A stretch of 64,000 bases of DNA from Methylocystis parvus OBBP (lineage in GTDB: Bacteria > Pseudomonadota > Alphaproteobacteria > Rhizobiales > Beijerinckiaceae). Positions within the stretch are counted from its first letter, which is position 1. Each line of letters opens with the position of its first letter. A program made the translations under genes and the position numbers. The DNA lies in contig NZ_CP092968.1 of the NCBI RefSeq assembly GCF_027571405.1, positions 310,001 to 374,000 of the forward strand, written 5' to 3'. The notes beneath the pieces are model-generated. The model worked only from the letters and a program-made list of their open reading frames with translations. It was not told the origin of the DNA and did not search any database. Positions 30,320 to 39,443 of the stretch are shown piece by piece.

Positions 30320-31348
30320 TCAGGCGTCGCCGCAGTCGTCGCGGCGGCCCGCGCGTCGGGGCGGCGCCGGGCCAAGCGAGACCGCGCCTCGCCCAAACTC
30401 CAACAGGAGCCCGGCAAGAGTGAGGCGCCGAGGCGCGCCCGATTGCAGGGCCCGCGACAGGAGCAGTGCGGCGCGCTCCAGCCGGTCGAGCCGAAGCCGC
30501 GCGCGCGGCGCTAGTCGCTCGATTTCGTCCCCAAGAATGCGCAGCAGGATTTCCAAAGGGAGGTCGCGCAGTTTGGACGGATCGAAGCGCGCGAGACCAG
30601 CGTCGCTGTCGATGCGCGCGGCCTCTCGCGCCGCCGCCGCGCAGGCGTCGAGCGCCGCGTCGGCCCGGGCGGCGCGCCGCCCGAGCCTCAGCAAGGCCTC
30701 GGCGTCCAGACCCTGAGCGGCCAAAAGCGGCGCGAGCTTGCGCATCCGGGCGCGCGCATAGGCTTCGTCGCTATTGGACGGATCGGTGAAGAAGGGGTGA
30801 TCCGCCTGCTCGCAGAGCGCGACGAGTGCCGATTTGCGCATGTCGAGGAGCGGGCGCAACAGCGCCGCGTCCGCGCATCGCGACGCGGCGGCCATACCGG
30901 CGAGACCGGAAATTCCGGAGCCTCTCGTCAGCCGAAAGAGAATCGTCTCCGCCTGATCGTCGGCGTGATGCGCCGTGACGATGGCCGCGCCGCCCATCTC
31001 CCTGGCGCAGGCTGCGAGCAAGGCGTAACGCGCTTCCCGGGCGCGCTCCTGAATGCGCGTTACGGGCTTCTCGCCCTCCCAGCGCAGCAAATAATGGCGA
31101 AACCCGAGCGCCTTCGCCCATTTTCCGACCTGTTCCGCCTCGGCGCGCGCGGCGGGGCGAAGGCCGTGGTCGACGACGGCGACGGCGATCTCATGCGCCG
31201 CCCGTTCGGACCAGCGGGCGCAAAGCAGCATCAGCGCGACCGAGTCCGGCCCGCCCGACACGGCGAGGAGCAGTTTCTCGTGCGGCCTCAGCAGGTTGAG
31301 CGCCGACGCCTCGCCCAAGGTCAGAACCCGCTTCGCGTGGTCGGCCAA
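30320..31348 (-). CDS. tilS: tRNA(Ile)-lysidine synthetase
   Basis: A 342-residue TilS, which converts the wobble cytidine of tRNA-Ile2 (CAU) to lysidine. The PP-loop ATP motif is [14 protein letters not shown] (about 28-41), and [17 protein letters not shown] is the family's second signature. The C-terminal part is short, as in other alphaproteobacteria. The start is uncertain: the TTG at 31348 gives a plausible [14 protein letters not shown] opening, 16 bases after the cpoB stop, and no in-frame ATG lies nearby. It is part of the cpoB-tilS-ftsH run. Confidence 0.9.
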   Translation of the reverse strand: MADHAKRVLTLGEASALNLLRPHEKLLLAVSGGPDSVALMLLCARWSERAAHEIAVAVVDHGLRPAARAEAEQVGKWAKALGFRHYLLRWEGEKPVTRIQERAREARYALLAACAREMGGAAIVTAHHADDQAETILFRLTRGSGISGLAGMAAASRCADAALLRPLLDMRKSALVALCEQADHPFFTDPSNSDEAYARARMRKLAPLLAAQGLDAEALLRLGRRAARADAALDACAAAAREAARIDSDAGLARFDPSKLRDLPLEILLRILGDEIERLAPRARLRLDRLERAALLLSRALQSGAPRRLTLAGLLLEFGRGAVSLGPAPPRRAGRRDDCGDA

Positions 31349-31364
31349 ATCGCGCGTCGCGCGG

Positions 31365-32393
31365 TCAGCATTGCAGCTTCTTGCTCTCGCGCGCCGCCGC
31401 GTCGCGGATGCGCGGCGCCGAGCCCGGATATTTGACGCCGATTTCGTTGTAGGAGGCGCAGGCCTGTTCTCTCGCGCCCATGGCCCCGAGCGACTGGCCG
31501 AGCCGCAGAAGCGCGTCGGGGGCCTGCGCGGACTGGCCGAATTTCTGCGAGATTTCGAGATATTTCTCCGCCGCCTCGCGATGGCGGCCGCGCAGGAAGA
31601 AGCTCTCGCCGAGATTGAAGGTCGCCGCCGGAGCGTATTTGCTCTTGGGGTTCTTGGAGAGGAAGGCTGCGAGCTCCTTCTCCGCCGCCTCGAATTTGCC
31701 GGCCTTCAGCGTGGCCACCGCCTCCTCATATTCCTCCTTCGGGCCGAGGGGGATGGCGGCCGGCGTCGGCGCGATTTCGGGCAAGGCGGCGGGCTGGTCG
31801 CCGACGAGGCGGCCATGGGCGATGTCCATGGGCTGTCCGACCTCGCGCGCCGCCGGCGCGGTCGTGACCGAGCCGGCGGCGGTCTTATTGGGAAGCGGAG
31901 CGGAAGGGGCGGTCGAGCCGAGCGGCTTCGGCGCGCCGGGAGCGGCGGGGTCCGTCGCCGGATCGAAGGCGTCGCCGCGTTTCAGGCCAGTGGAGGCGGC
32001 CGGGACAGGCGCGGCGGCCGGCGCAGGGGCGGAGGCGACAGGCGCGGGCGCCGGACGCGGAGCGGTCGCATCGGCGCCATGGGGTGCGGCGTCCCGCGCG
32101 GCGCGGAGCTGTTCCTCCAGCACCTGAACCTTGTGCTGCAATTCTTCGTTCTGGCCGGTGAGGCGGCGAATGTCGCGTTCGAGCCTGTCTATACGCGTCA
32201 TCATCGCCGCGGCGTCGGGACCGGCGCCGTCGATCTCGCCGGGCGGCGAGCCGTCATATTCCGCAGGCGGGCGATTATAGCCTTGTGCGAGGTCAAGCTC
32301 GGAATCGCGTCTGGCCGAGCCATACGGGTCGTAGGCCAGCGCGGCGCCCGCGCTGAGGAAGAGGGCGGCGGAGAGGGCGATGCGTGAGATCAT
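31365..32393 (-). CDS. cpoB: Cell division coordinator CpoB (YbgF)
   Basis: A 342-residue periplasmic protein. The signal peptide ends near ALAYDP. A coiled-coil oligomerisation segment (about 62-92, MTRIDRLERDIRRLTGQNEELQHKV) is followed by a long alanine/proline-rich linker. A C-terminal TPR domain from about 215 begins EEYEEAVATLKAGKFEAAEKELAAFL. CpoB links Tol-Pal to peptidoglycan synthesis at the septum. The ATG at 32393 gives a normal signal peptide; an in-frame extension to 32591 is arginine-rich and unlikely. pal, its usual upstream neighbour, is instead at 10.7 kb. Confidence 0.92.
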   Translation of the reverse strand: MISRIALSAALFLSAGAALAYDPYGSARRDSELDLAQGYNRPPAEYDGSPPGEIDGAGPDAAAMMTRIDRLERDIRRLTGQNEELQHKVQVLEEQLRAARDAAPHGADATAPRPAPAPVASAPAPAAAPVPAASTGLKRGDAFDPATDPAAPGAPKPLGSTAPSAPLPNKTAAGSVTTAPAAREVGQPMDIAHGRLVGDQPAALPEIAPTPAAIPLGPKEEYEEAVATLKAGKFEAAEKELAAFLSKNPKSKYAPAATFNLGESFFLRGRHREAAEKYLEISQKFGQSAQAPDALLRLGQSLGAMGAREQACASYNEIGVKYPGSAPRIRDAAARESKKLQC

Positions 32394-32580
32394 GAGCGTG
32401 GATATGGAGATGCGACGGCCGCGCTGAAAGCCTTGCCAATCCGGCAAGCGCCGCATCATAGGCGCGGTTTGGGCGTAATTGCGGCGGGCAATGGCTGCGT
32501 TTAAGACTGGCGCGATTTCGGAGCCGGTTTTGAAAAAGCGCATATTCCTGAAAAATGTTCTGGCCGATCTTGGCGAGGCC

Positions 32581-33456
32581 ATGTGGCGCATGGGCCGCCG
32601 CGGCTCTCACCTTCCCGTGAGGGATGTGTTTGACGTCGCCGCCGTGGTTTGCGCGCTCTTTTGGGGTTCGACCGTTTACGCCCTGAATCCCGCCCCCGAA
32701 ACCGGCGTCTGCTCGCTCGAAAGCGCGACCCCCGCCACTGTCGCCGCCATTGACAAGGATTTTGATCTCCTGCTCGACGATGGTCGCCGCGCCGCCATTT
32801 CCGGGCTCGAATTTCCGCCACCCGTCGCCCAGGGCGCTCCCGGCCTTCGGGCGCAGGCGCGTAAGCGCCTATCGGATTGGCTCGCCGGCCGCGACGTCTT
32901 TCTCGGCGCCTTCGCCGCGTCGCCTGATCGATGGGGGCATGTTCCGGCGCGGGTCTTCGCGCCTCGAGGCGAGACGCCCGACGCGCCGCTCGTCTCGGTC
33001 GGGGAGGCGCTGCTGGAGGAGGGGCTGGCGCGCTTCCGGCCGGATCGCGCGGCCGCGCCTTGCGCCGCCGCCTATCTCGCCGCGGAGGCGCCGGCGCGGG
33101 AGGAGGGAAGGGGGATTTGGGCCGATCCGGCGGCGCGGGCCGTCAACGCCGGGAGCAAGGAGGCGGCGCGCGCCTTGCTGCAGCGCAAGGGAATAATCGT
33201 CGTCGAAGGCCGGATCGCCAGCTTTGGCGAGACGCGCGGCGCGATCTACCTGAATTTTGGCCAAAAGCGCGCGGAAGATTTCGCGATCGTGATTTTGCGC
33301 CGCAATTTGGCTATCTTCCAGGCGTCGGGAATCGAGCCGAGAAAACTGATCGGGCGGCGAGCGCGGGTGCGAGGGCTGATTGAGACAGGTTTGGGACCGC
33401 GCATGGAAATTTCCGCGCCAGCTGACATCGAAATTCTTGAAGACGCCAAGCCATAA
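32581..33456 (+). CDS. Exported thermonuclease (SNase)-like protein
   Basis: A 291-residue protein with a signal sequence (FDVAAVVCALFWGSTVYA) followed by an OB-fold region with staphylococcal-nuclease-like features: ARKRLSDWLAGRDVFL, WGHVPARVFAP, and VGEALLEEGLARFRPD followed by AAYLAAEAPAREEGRGIW. A second beta-rich domain (about 198-290, IIVVEGRIASFGETRGAIYLNFG) resembles an OB-fold nucleic-acid-binding domain. Catalytic arginine/glutamate residues are not clearly all present. In-frame ATGs at 32491 and 32590 are alternative starts. The following M48 protease gene begins within its 3' end, suggesting coupling. Confidence 0.7.
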   Translation: MWRMGRRGSHLPVRDVFDVAAVVCALFWGSTVYALNPAPETGVCSLESATPATVAAIDKDFDLLLDDGRRAAISGLEFPPPVAQGAPGLRAQARKRLSDWLAGRDVFLGAFAASPDRWGHVPARVFAPRGETPDAPLVSVGEALLEEGLARFRPDRAAAPCAAAYLAAEAPAREEGRGIWADPAARAVNAGSKEAARALLQRKGIIVVEGRIASFGETRGAIYLNFGQKRAEDFAIVILRRNLAIFQASGIEPRKLIGRRARVRGLIETGLGPRMEISAPADIEILEDAKP

Positions 33457-34921
33457 ATTCGCCGGGCGGGCGCTGGCCGTCGCCTGCGCCTTTTTTCTTG
33501 CCGACTGCGCCGAGCTCGAGCGGCAGGGGCAGATGTTCGAGCCTGCGACGCCGCCGCCCCCGCAAACCGGAAAACCGCCCGCGCCGCCGAAGACGGAAAA
33601 TCGCGGCTCGATCCAGCACAAGGAGCTGCTCGCCCAGTTCGGCGGCGAATATCAGGCGCTGGCGGCGGAGCGCTATCTCGACAATATTCTCGTCAAGCTG
33701 GCGCAAGCGAGCGATACGCCGGGGCAGCTCGTCTACAAGGTCACGATCCTCAATACGCCGGTCGTCAACGCCTTCGCGCTTCCGTCCGGCAATCTCTATG
33801 TCACGCGCGGGCTTCTGGCGCTGGCGGGCGACGCCTCGGAGGCGGCGGCGGTGATGGCGCATGAGATCGCCCATGTCACGCTGCGCCACAGCGCCCTGCG
33901 CGCCGAGAAGGAGCGCGAGGCGGCCGTGATTTCGCAGGCGGCGACGGTCATTCAGAGCCGCCAGAAGGGCGAGGAGGAACGCTCGAAGCAGCGCCTTTCG
34001 GTTGCGAGCTTCTCGCGTCAGCAGGAGCTCGACGCCGATGAAACCGGCGTGAAGGTGATCGCGCGGGCGGGCTTCGATCCGTATGGCGCGGCGCGGTTTC
34101 TCACCGCGCTGGGCCGCTCCTCCGAACTGCGCGCCGCGCTCTACGGCAAGCGCAAGGATTCGATGGGCTTCGACATCATGTCGACTCATCCCTCGACGCC
34201 CGAGCGCGTCTCCCGGGCTGTCGGGGTCGCCCGGCAGATCAGCGCGCCGGGCATCGGCAATCGCGACCGCGCCGGCTATCTCGCCGCCATTAACGGCGTC
34301 GCCTTCGGCGACGATCCGATGGAGGGCTATGTCCGCGACCGGAAATTCACGCATCCGCGTCTGCGCTTCACCTTCACCGCGCCAGAAGGCTTTTTGCTGG
34401 AGAATTCCAGCGAAGCCGTATTCGGCGTGCGGCAGTCGGACAATGAGGCGCTGCGGCTCGATACGGTGCGCAACCCGCAATTCGAAAGCCTGGAGGCTTA
34501 TGTCGGCTCCGGCTGGGTCGACGGACTGCTGCCATCCTCGGTGAAGAAGATCGACGTCAACGGCCTGCCGGCGGTGACGGCGGTGGCGCGCGCGGGCGAA
34601 TGGAATTTCCGCATCGCCGTCATCCAGTCGGGCGAGTATCTCTATCGACTGATCTACGCCGCGAAGGCGCTGACCGATCAGGCCGAAAAGGAGTTCATGG
34701 AGTCGATCATGACTTTCCGGCGTCTCACGCCGGAGGAGGCGCGAGAGGCGCATGGACTTAAAATTTCCGTAATCTCGGCCGGCCTGGGGGACACCGTCGA
34801 GAGCCTCGCGGCGCATATGACGACGCCAAATCGGCCTCTCGAATACTTCCGTCTTCTCAATGGCTTGGACGAGAGCGAAGGAATCGTGGCGGGAGAGCGT
34901 TACAAAATCGTAACGGAGTAG
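33437..34921 (+). CDS. M48-family metalloprotease, lipoprotein
   Basis: A BepA/LoiP-like protease of 494 residues from the TTG at 33437. This start gives a compact lipoprotein signal with lipobox LADC (C24). A TTG at 33380 is an alternative, but its leader is too long. The peptidase domain holds the zinc motif H142-E-x-x-H146 (MAHEIAHVTLRHS) and the third-ligand region QQELDADETGVK. The C-terminal part (about 300-494) ends in a LysM-like segment (GDTVESLAAHMTTPNRPLEYFRLLNGL). Such proteins act in the periplasm on misassembled outer-membrane proteins. It overlaps the thermonuclease-like gene by 20 bases. Confidence 0.85.
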   Translation: MKTPSHKFAGRALAVACAFFLADCAELERQGQMFEPATPPPPQTGKPPAPPKTENRGSIQHKELLAQFGGEYQALAAERYLDNILVKLAQASDTPGQLVYKVTILNTPVVNAFALPSGNLYVTRGLLALAGDASEAAAVMAHEIAHVTLRHSALRAEKEREAAVISQAATVIQSRQKGEEERSKQRLSVASFSRQQELDADETGVKVIARAGFDPYGAARFLTALGRSSELRAALYGKRKDSMGFDIMSTHPSTPERVSRAVGVARQISAPGIGNRDRAGYLAAINGVAFGDDPMEGYVRDRKFTHPRLRFTFTAPEGFLLENSSEAVFGVRQSDNEALRLDTVRNPQFESLEAYVGSGWVDGLLPSSVKKIDVNGLPAVTAVARAGEWNFRIAVIQSGEYLYRLIYAAKALTDQAEKEFMESIMTFRRLTPEEAREAHGLKISVISAGLGDTVESLAAHMTTPNRPLEYFRLLNGLDESEGIVAGERYKIVTE

Positions 34922-35039
34922 GGCCGCCGCGCCCGGGAACATGACGCAACCCCGCGGGTTGAACGCTTAGAGTTGTTCAAAACGCGCGGATATCTCGCAT
35001 CGTCATATCCAAGAGATAGCGCGCTATGGAGATTTGACC

Positions 35040-35924
35040 ATGGCGTATCTTCCGGGACTCGGCAGGGAGCTTATGAAGGCGGCGGCAGACGCCCCTTTTC
35101 TCGAGCGCGAAGAGGAAAAAGGGCTGGCCATCGCGTGGCGCGACAATGGCGACCGGGTTGCGCTTCACAAGCTGACATCGGCGCATATGCGGCTCGTCAT
35201 CGCCATCTCCGCCAAGTTCCGCCATTACGGCCTGCCGATCGCCGATCTGGTGCAGGAAGGGCATGTCGGCCTTCTCGAAGCGGCGGCGCGATTTGCGCCG
35301 GAGCGCGACGTTCGTTTCTCGACCTACGCCACCTGGTGGATCCGCGCGTCGATCCAGGATTACGTGCTGCGCAACTGGTCCATCGTGCGCGGCGGCACCA
35401 GCTCGACGCAAAAGGCGCTCTTCTTCAATCTGCGCCGCTTGCGCGCCCGGCTGGCGCGGGAGCCGCAGGCTTTCTCCGACGGGGACGCCTATGAGAGCAT
35501 CGCGCGGACGCTTGGCGTCTCCCGCGCGGATGTGGAGATGATGGACTCCCGCCTCTCGGGCTCCGACGTCTCGCTCAACGCGCAGCTTGTCGACGACGAC
35601 TCGGCGGGCTCGGCCCAGCGCATGGATTTTCTTGTCGACGGCGCGCCGCTGCCCGACGAGGTCGTGGAGCACAATCTCGACTCGGACCGTCGCGCGCGCT
35701 GGCTGAAAGACGCTCTTGCGATCCTTTCCGAACGCGAATTGCGGATCGTTCAGGAGCGGCGCCTCACCGAGAATCTGGTGACGCTGGAGACGCTCGGCGA
35801 CAAGCTCGGCATCTCGAAGGAGCGCGTTCGTCAAATCGAGAGCCGCGCTTTGACCAAGCTGCGGCGCGCGCTGTCCAAGCTGAAGGATGACGAAGTGACC
35901 GACGAAGCCGCGCCGATGGCGTAA
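35040..35924 (+). CDS. rpoH: RNA polymerase sigma-32-type factor (RpoH2-like)
   Basis: A 294-residue sigma factor. Region 2 is DLVQEGHVGLLEAAARFAPERDVRFSTYATWWIRASIQDY and the RpoH box is QKALFFNLRRLRARL. Region 4.2 carries the helix-turn-helix TLETLGDKLGISKERVRQIESRALTKL. The SSTQKALFFNLRR wording is closer to the alphaproteobacterial RpoH2 branch than to the main heat-shock RpoH1, though this needs a tree. The ATG at 35040 is preferred over a TTG two codons upstream. Regulation is not evident. It ends in a terminator shared with carD. Confidence 0.92.
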   Translation: MAYLPGLGRELMKAAADAPFLEREEEKGLAIAWRDNGDRVALHKLTSAHMRLVIAISAKFRHYGLPIADLVQEGHVGLLEAAARFAPERDVRFSTYATWWIRASIQDYVLRNWSIVRGGTSSTQKALFFNLRRLRARLAREPQAFSDGDAYESIARTLGVSRADVEMMDSRLSGSDVSLNAQLVDDDSAGSAQRMDFLVDGAPLPDEVVEHNLDSDRRARWLKDALAILSERELRIVQERRLTENLVTLETLGDKLGISKERVRQIESRALTKLRRALSKLKDDEVTDEAAPMA

Positions 35925-35939
35925 TGGCGGAAAATAAAA

Positions 35940-35975
35940 GGCTCTCCGTTCGAAAGAACGGAGAGCCGAATTTTT
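35940..35975. terminator. Bidirectional terminator between rpoH2 and carD
   Basis: GGCTCTCCGTTC-GAAA-GAACGGAGAGCC is a perfect 12-bp stem with a GAAA tetraloop, A-rich on the left and followed by GAATTTTT on the right. It separates the two convergent genes. Confidence 0.92.
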
Positions 35976-35995
35976 GTGGGCCGAGAGCGCGCCTA

Positions 35996-37633
35996 TTAAG
36001 CGGCGCGATCCACATCCTCCTCGTCAGGCTCGTCCGCCACATCGGCGTCAGCCTTCTGTCCGCGGCGCGGTCCTTTCTGGAGGAAGGATTCGATCAGCTT
36101 CAACGCTTCCGAATCGATCAGCTTGCGGACGGCGGCGACTTCACGGGCCATGCGGTCGAGCGCAGCCTCATAGAGCTGACGCTCCGAGTAGGACTGTTCC
36201 GGCTGCGTGTCCGAACGGTAGAGGTCGCGAACCACCTCGGCGATCGTGACGAGATCGCCCGAATTGATCTTCGCCTCATATTCCTGCGCGCGGCGCGACC
36301 ACATGGTGCGCTTGATCCGCGCCCGTCCGGAGAGCGTGCCGAGCGCCTTTTCGACCACGCCCGCCTCAGCGAGCTTGCGCATGCCGACATTGGCGACTTT
36401 GCTGGTCGGGACCTTGAGGATCATCTTGTCCTTGATGAAGCTCACCACGAAAAGCTCGAGGCTGAAGCCCGCGACCTCCTGCGTCTCGACGCCGACGATC
36501 TGACCGACGCCATGCGCCGGATAGACGATGAATTCATTGAGCTTGAAGCCGTGCTTCGGCGCAGCCGGCTTCGCCTTTGCGGGCGCCGGCGTGGGCTTCG
36601 CCACGGCTTTGGTGTCGATCGCAGTCTTTTCGGCGGCGACGGGCGTCGCCGTCGCAACGGGGGGCTCGCTTTTTTTTGCCAATTTTTTGTCTTCGCCGGC
36701 TGTCGTGGTTGAGGAGGTCTTACCAGCCGCCAAGGGCGCCGCCGGGGCGACGCTCTGAGCGGGGGAAGGGGGTGCAATGTCGCGCGCCGGTTTGGGCGCG
36801 GCCTGAGTGGCTGCGGGCGCAACGGCCTTGGCGGCGCTCGGCGCGGCCGGAGCCGCCGCCTTCGCCGATCCGGCCGGCTTCGCCATTTGCGTCGCCTTGG
36901 CCGTCTCGATCGCCTTGGGAGCCTCGACGGCCTTGACCGCCGGAGCAACCTTCGCCGTCACGGGCGTTTTGAGGGCCGCAGTCTTGGCGGTTGGGGTCTT
37001 GGCGGTCAGCGCCTGGGCGGTCGCCTCAGCCGCGATGGGGGCCCTGGGCGCCTTCGTCTCGACGGCCTTCGCCTTGGCCGCGACCGGAGCCTTTCCGGAA
37101 ACAACAGGGTTTTTCACGGCTTTGGCGGCGGCCTTTGCGGGGGTCTTCGACGCATTGGCGACGGCCTTGGACGCGCTCTTCGCAACCGTCGCCTTCGACA
37201 CGGCGCCGCGAGCGGCCGAGCTTTTGCTCGGCGCGGCGGCGCGCGCGGACGTCGTCGTCTTCGCGGTTGCTTTCGTCGTCGCTTTGGTCACGCTCTTCGC
37301 AGCCGTCTTCGCCCCGTTGGTCTTCGCGGCGGTTTTGGTCGAGTTGGAAGCTGTTTTCGTCGCCGCGCTCGCTGCGGACTTCGCGGCGCTCTTCGGGCGA
37401 GCCGCCGCGGAAGCCTTGCTTTTCACCGTAGATTTCGCGACCGTCTTGCCGACCGCGCTCTTCTCAGACGCGCTCTTGCCGGCCTTGTTCTTGGCGCTGC
37501 TGGCGGGGGCTGTGGCGGACGCGGCCCGGTCCCGCGCGGATTTGGCCGCGCTCTTCGCCGAACCCCGGGAACGCGAGGCCGAGGAAGTGACGCCGGCCCC
37601 TTTCTTTTTCTCGTTCTTCGTGGCGGACGGCAT
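35996..37633 (-). CDS. carD: CarD-family RNA polymerase-binding regulator with long histone-H1-like N-terminal tail
   Basis: A 545-residue protein. Residues 361-545 are a complete CarD/CdnL protein: the RNA polymerase interaction domain HGFKLNEFIVYPAHGVGQI with a Tudor-like fold, then a helical domain with the conserved MWSRRAQEYEAKINSGD tract that contacts the upstream fork. Residues 1-360 are almost only alanine, lysine, threonine, serine and proline with repeated AAK, TAK and KSA units, like histone H1 tails. Typical CarD proteins are about 170 residues and lack this tail. A GGGAG site precedes the ATG, and frame and codon bias are unbroken across both parts, so the extension is real. It probably binds DNA non-specifically and may compact the nucleoid while CarD stabilises open complexes. 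Confidence 0.9.
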   Translation of the reverse strand: MPSATKNEKKKGAGVTSSASRSRGSAKSAAKSARDRAASATAPASSAKNKAGKSASEKSAVGKTVAKSTVKSKASAAARPKSAAKSAASAATKTASNSTKTAAKTNGAKTAAKSVTKATTKATAKTTTSARAAAPSKSSAARGAVSKATVAKSASKAVANASKTPAKAAAKAVKNPVVSGKAPVAAKAKAVETKAPRAPIAAEATAQALTAKTPTAKTAALKTPVTAKVAPAVKAVEAPKAIETAKATQMAKPAGSAKAAAPAAPSAAKAVAPAATQAAPKPARDIAPPSPAQSVAPAAPLAAGKTSSTTTAGEDKKLAKKSEPPVATATPVAAEKTAIDTKAVAKPTPAPAKAKPAAPKHGFKLNEFIVYPAHGVGQIVGVETQEVAGFSLELFVVSFIKDKMILKVPTSKVANVGMRKLAEAGVVEKALGTLSGRARIKRTMWSRRAQEYEAKINSGDLVTIAEVVRDLYRSDTQPEQSYSERQLYEAALDRMAREVAAVRKLIDSEALKLIESFLQKGPRRGQKADADVADEPDEEDVDRAA

Positions 37634-38071
37634 ACGCGGAACACTCCCTATTCGCCCCGCTGTGGAGACGGGGCGGATTTGCAGACCTCTCGCTTTTCCG
37701 GCGCGGATGCCCGCCCGGACGGCAAGTTTATCGATCTGACACCTAAGCTAGAGCCACGGGCGACGCAGTCGGGCTGAGGACACAACGGTCAAGCGCGCGC
37801 TTTCTCTTGCTGTGAGGCAAACTTGCGAATACAGCCGGTCGCCTGAAGGAACGGCTATCCTCTACGCATTATATATCATGCTGTGGAGCAAAAATCAAAG
37901 ACGTCCCTCGGCCGGGGACGGCTGCGAGGGTTGGGAATCGCTTCGCAACGCGTGGAGAACGTTAGCTATTTCTGTTCGTTAAGGATGTGGAAACTATTTG
38001 CCGCGCCCGAGCTGGCGCCTAATTGTTAACGTGGTGCGAATCGGCGCCCATAAGACGGGCGCCGTTCCTGA
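37634..38071. other. Intergenic region carrying the carD promoter
   Basis: About 440 bases with no supported gene. An A/T-rich patch near 37868-37880 (GCATTATATATCATG) is the best candidate for a -10 region, but on the plus strand no gene follows. The minus-strand promoter of carD should lie between about 37650 and 37850. Confidence 0.4.
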
Positions 38072-38410
38072 TCAGTCGCCCTGTCCGGCTTCAGACGAAA
38101 AATGCGCCTCGTATTTGCCGGGTTTGCCGTCCCATTCCTTGGCGTCGGCCGGCGGCTCGCGCTTGATGGTGATGTTCGGCCAGTTCTGCGCCATCTCGGC
38201 GTTGAGCTGAAGCCACTTCTCCAGCCCTTCCTCCGTATCCGGCTTGATGGCCTCGGCCGGGCATTCCGGCTCGCAGACGCCGCAATCGATACATTCGTCC
38301 GGATGGATGACGAGCATGTTCTCGCCCTCGTAGAAGCAGTCCACCGGACACACTTCCACGCAATCCATATATTTGCACTTGATGCAGTTTTCCGTGACGA
38401 CGTAAGTCAT
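38072..38410 (-). CDS. fdxA: 7Fe ferredoxin FdxA
   Basis: A 112-residue ferredoxin with one [3Fe-4S] and one [4Fe-4S] centre. The N-terminal cysteines C9, C12, C17 and C21-Pro ([16 protein letters not shown]) are followed by [14 protein letters not shown]. The C-terminal tail ([18 protein letters not shown]) is characteristic of the proteobacterial FdxA group. It is a cytoplasmic electron carrier and its partner cannot be inferred here. In many alphaproteobacteria fdxA lies beside carD, and that pairing is kept: carD follows on the same strand after the intergenic gap. Confidence 0.95.
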   Translation of the reverse strand: MTYVVTENCIKCKYMDCVEVCPVDCFYEGENMLVIHPDECIDCGVCEPECPAEAIKPDTEEGLEKWLQLNAEMAQNWPNITIKREPPADAKEWDGKPGKYEAHFSSEAGQGD

Positions 38411-38555
38411 GAGGGGTACCTTGGAAGCTCCGCGGAAGCTCCGCGCGCATTGTTGCGCTAGCTAGCGTTTTTAATGCCGTCGTGCAAGGCATGCATGAAA
38501 CCCAATTTGGCGCCGCCGCGACAAGGCCCCGAATGGCGCTTATGACAGGCTGATA

Positions 38556-39443
38556 ATGACGGACATCGGATATAGGGACGCATCGACCGCCACGCAGACG
38601 ATCACTGCGCGCGCATTGCTGCTCGGCGAGCGCATCGACACGATGGGGCTCGAACGCGCTGACCTCGTGTCGACCGCGCCGCTCGCCTTTCATGCGGGGC
38701 AGGCGGGCTTCGCCGTGCTCTATCGCTTCGGCGTCGCGGTGCTCTTCGGCCTGTCGCCGCTCGAGGAGGACGAGATCGTCACCAAGATCGGCGCGCGCGT
38801 CGCCGGCGCCTCGCGCGGCGACGACGAGACGCTCGTCATCGAGACCGCGCATGAGGGCGAAGACAAGGCGCTGCCCAATGGCCGCCTTGCGGTGAAGGAT
38901 CTTTCGGAGGCGCGGCTCCTGGTTATCGCGGACGCGCTTGCGAAGAGCGTTGCGCTGGCGCGCGACGAAAGGCGCGTGAACGCGGTCTTCGACACGGTCG
39001 AACCTTTCGCCGCGGAGCTTGCGAGCAAAGGCCGGCCGCCCTGGCGCCGCAAGGCCATGCTCGAACTCATCGGGCAGACCTTGCTCGTGCGCCATCGCGT
39101 TTCGGGCCGCGTCGCCGTCGAGGACAAGCCAGACGTCTTGTGGGACAGGCCCGATCTCGAACGTCTCTATGCGCGTCTCGAAGATGAATATGAACTCGAA
39201 GCGCGCGGGCGCACGCTCAATGCGAAGATCGACGTGATCGGCGAAACGGCGCGCGCGCTCACCGATCTCATCGACGCCGACCGTTCGGTGCGGCTCGAAT
39301 GGATCATCATCGTGCTCATCGCGATGGAATTCGGACTTTCGCTGTTCCAGATCTTCGTCGATCAGCGCCCGAAGGCGCAACATGCGGCTTCGGCCTCCGC
39401 CCCGATCGCCGCGCCGGAAAGCCATTTGAAGCTCGGCAATTGA
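38556..39443 (+). CDS. RMD1/YagE-family (DUF155) membrane-anchored protein
   Basis: A 295-residue protein with the DUF155 fold. The N-terminal alpha/beta part includes LYRFGVAVLFGLSPLEEDEIV. A helical section (WDRPDLERLYARLEDEYELEARGRTLNAKIDVI) follows, then one C-terminal membrane helix (EWIIIVLIAMEFGLSLFQIFV) with the family's RLEW entry. In yeast, RMD1 relatives affect meiosis and mitochondrial translation; the bacterial role is unknown. Its last 82 bases overlap the 3' end of miaA on the opposite strand. Confidence 0.8.
   Translation: MTDIGYRDASTATQTITARALLLGERIDTMGLERADLVSTAPLAFHAGQAGFAVLYRFGVAVLFGLSPLEEDEIVTKIGARVAGASRGDDETLVIETAHEGEDKALPNGRLAVKDLSEARLLVIADALAKSVALARDERRVNAVFDTVEPFAAELASKGRPPWRRKAMLELIGQTLLVRHRVSGRVAVEDKPDVLWDRPDLERLYARLEDEYELEARGRTLNAKIDVIGETARALTDLIDADRSVRLEWIIIVLIAMEFGLSLFQIFVDQRPKAQHAASASAPIAAPESHLKLGN

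Noticed and set aside
36807..37777. Plus-strand alanine/phenylalanine-rich frames opposite the carD tail
   Set aside because: Produced by the lysine/alanine codons of the CarD tail read backwards. The minus-strand frame joins directly to a real CarD domain with a good start site.
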